Positions 63,167 through 64,000 of a DNA stretch of 64,000 bases are shown piece after piece. The stretch's first letter is position 1; every line of letters starts with the position of its first letter. A program made the position numbers and the translations under genes. Origin of the DNA: RGIG5612 sp050944475 (GTDB lineage Bacteria > Bacillota > Clostridia > Lachnospirales > Lachnospiraceae); the NCBI GenBank assembly GCA_050944475.1, contig JBMNRD010000004.1:1-64000 (forward strand). Direction: 5' to 3'. The notes beneath the pieces are model-generated. The model was not told where the DNA came from. It saw only the letters and a program-made list of their open reading frames with translations, and did not search any database.

Positions 63167-63940
63167 CTATTCGGCAGTAATGTACTTGTCGATAATCTCC
63201 TGAAGCTTGCCTGATTCCTTGAGCTTTCCGATAACTTCATTGATCTGACCGAGGAGCTTCGTATTGTCCTTGGCGATTGCAAGAGCATACTCCTCAAGTG
63301 CGTACTCGGTCTCAAGAATCTTAAGTCCTGCATTCTCAGCTACAAAAACTTTAGCCGGCTCATTATCAATGATAACAGCATCAATCTTGTCCTGTGAAAG
63401 AGCCATAACGGCCTCAAAACCCTTGTTGTAACGCTCAACACACTCATCGCCGTAGTCATCTGTTGCATAAATATCACCCGTGGTTCCAAGCTGAACGCCG
63501 ATTTTCTTGCCTGTGAGGTCATCGGGACCGTTAATCTCACTGTCTTCCTTTACGATAATAACCTGCTTGGCAGTTGTGTATGTCTCCGAAAAGTCTACGC
63601 TCTGAAGCCGCTCTTCGTTAACGGTCATGCCGGCTGCGCCGAAGTCGGCCTTGCCTGTCTGTACGGCTCCGATGATTGAATCAAAAGCCATATCTTCAAT
63701 CTGCAGCTCCATGCCGAGTTCCTCGGCGATGGCCGCTGCGATTTCAGCATCAATACCGATAATCCGGTCTCCCTCCCAGAACTCATACGGCGGGAACTCC
63801 GCATTTGTCGCCATGACAAGAGTTGTCTTGCCTTCAGCCGCTGTCTCGCCTTCAGTTTCCTTATTTCCTGCGTTGCCGCCGCAGGCCGCAAGGGCAAAGA
63901 CCATGATTCCTGCCAATACCGTTATCAAAAACTTTTTCAT
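63167..63940 (-). CDS. polar amino acid ABC importer binding lipoprotein
   Basis: A 257-residue lipoprotein with lipobox ALAAC, a short Glu/Gly-rich linker and a SBP_bac_3 domain. TNAEFPPYEFWEGDRIIGIDAEIAAAIAE and the GKADFGAAGMTVNEERLQSVDFS segment are typical amino-acid-binding signatures; the Asp and Arg that hold the substrate carboxylate and amino groups are in place. AGGAG stands before the ATG at 63940; another ATG at 63958 has no site. The exact amino acid is not fixed by sequence. Confidence 0.93.
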   Translation of the reverse strand: MKKFLITVLAGIMVFALAACGGNAGNKETEGETAAEGKTTLVMATNAEFPPYEFWEGDRIIGIDAEIAAAIAEELGMELQIEDMAFDSIIGAVQTGKADFGAAGMTVNEERLQSVDFSETYTTAKQVIIVKEDSEINGPDDLTGKKIGVQLGTTGDIYATDDYGDECVERYNKGFEAVMALSQDKIDAVIIDNEPAKVFVAENAGLKILETEYALEEYALAIAKDNTKLLGQINEVIGKLKESGKLQEIIDKYITAE

Positions 63941-64000
63941 TTTTATTCTCCTATTCATTGTTTTTATGCATTATTTCTGTATATTTTTGTCTTTGGCTTT

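Overview
The window looks like a chromosomal segment of a low-to-mid G+C, Gram-positive anaerobe, most likely a member of the Clostridia (Bacillota). The evidence is a sortase-assembled pilus locus, many lipoproteins with cleavable lipobox signals, strong AGGAGG-type ribosome binding sites, Ktr potassium uptake genes, FecCD and Gln-type ABC importers, XpaC/TelA proteins and a 16S rRNA 5' end of Firmicute type. A species cannot be named from the sequence. No prophage, CRISPR array or plasmid functions were seen.

Layout. 1-300: start of a minus-strand rRNA operon with its promoter and leader. 0.4-4.3 kb: operon of a proline-iminopeptidase-like hydrolase, a GPH-type symporter and a membrane-anchored M20 peptidase. 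4.4-7.3 kb: DMT exporter, a DUF523-GNAT fusion and a HAD phosphatase. 7.3-17.7 kb: seven-gene minus-strand pilus operon (coiled-coil protein, signal peptidase I, 1664-aa adhesin with a CHAP-like domain, backbone pilin, class C sortase, minor pilin, second sortase). It diverges, across a 310-bp region with paired palindromes, from a 2779-aa surface protein of unknown function (18.0-26.4 kb).

26.5-30.2 kb: lipoproteins, including an orphan PstS-like protein and a frameshifted relic. 30.4-31.8 kb: an IS30-type element next to the tail of a broken chemotaxis receptor. 32.0-42.9 kb: mostly housekeeping genes (CorA, KtrAB, BioY, SPFH protein, flavodoxin, manganese-type CDF, threonine ammonia-lyase, a metallo-beta-lactamase/alpha-beta hydrolase fusion, 3-hydroxyacyl-CoA dehydrogenase). 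42.9-49.4 kb: an accessory stretch holding a thyA relic, a large orphan lipoprotein, an Ig-like surface protein whose sorting signal is cut by an amber codon, and an AbiE toxin-antitoxin pair between roughly 50-bp direct repeats, ending at tRNA-Ser(CGA).

49.5-54.0 kb: a LOG-family enzyme, a THEP1-like NTPase and a FecCD-type ABC importer preceded by a structured leader RNA with an intrinsic terminator. 54.2-61.4 kb: XpaC and TelA, usually neighbours, are separated by a decayed polysaccharide cassette (Wzx, Wzy and GT2 intact; priming sugar transferase and acetyltransferase broken). 61.5-64 kb: a Gln-type amino acid ABC importer.

The most unusual content is the divergent pilus/giant-protein locus, the unassigned leader RNA at about 54.1 kb, and a run of small relics that are visible only by reading short frames by eye.
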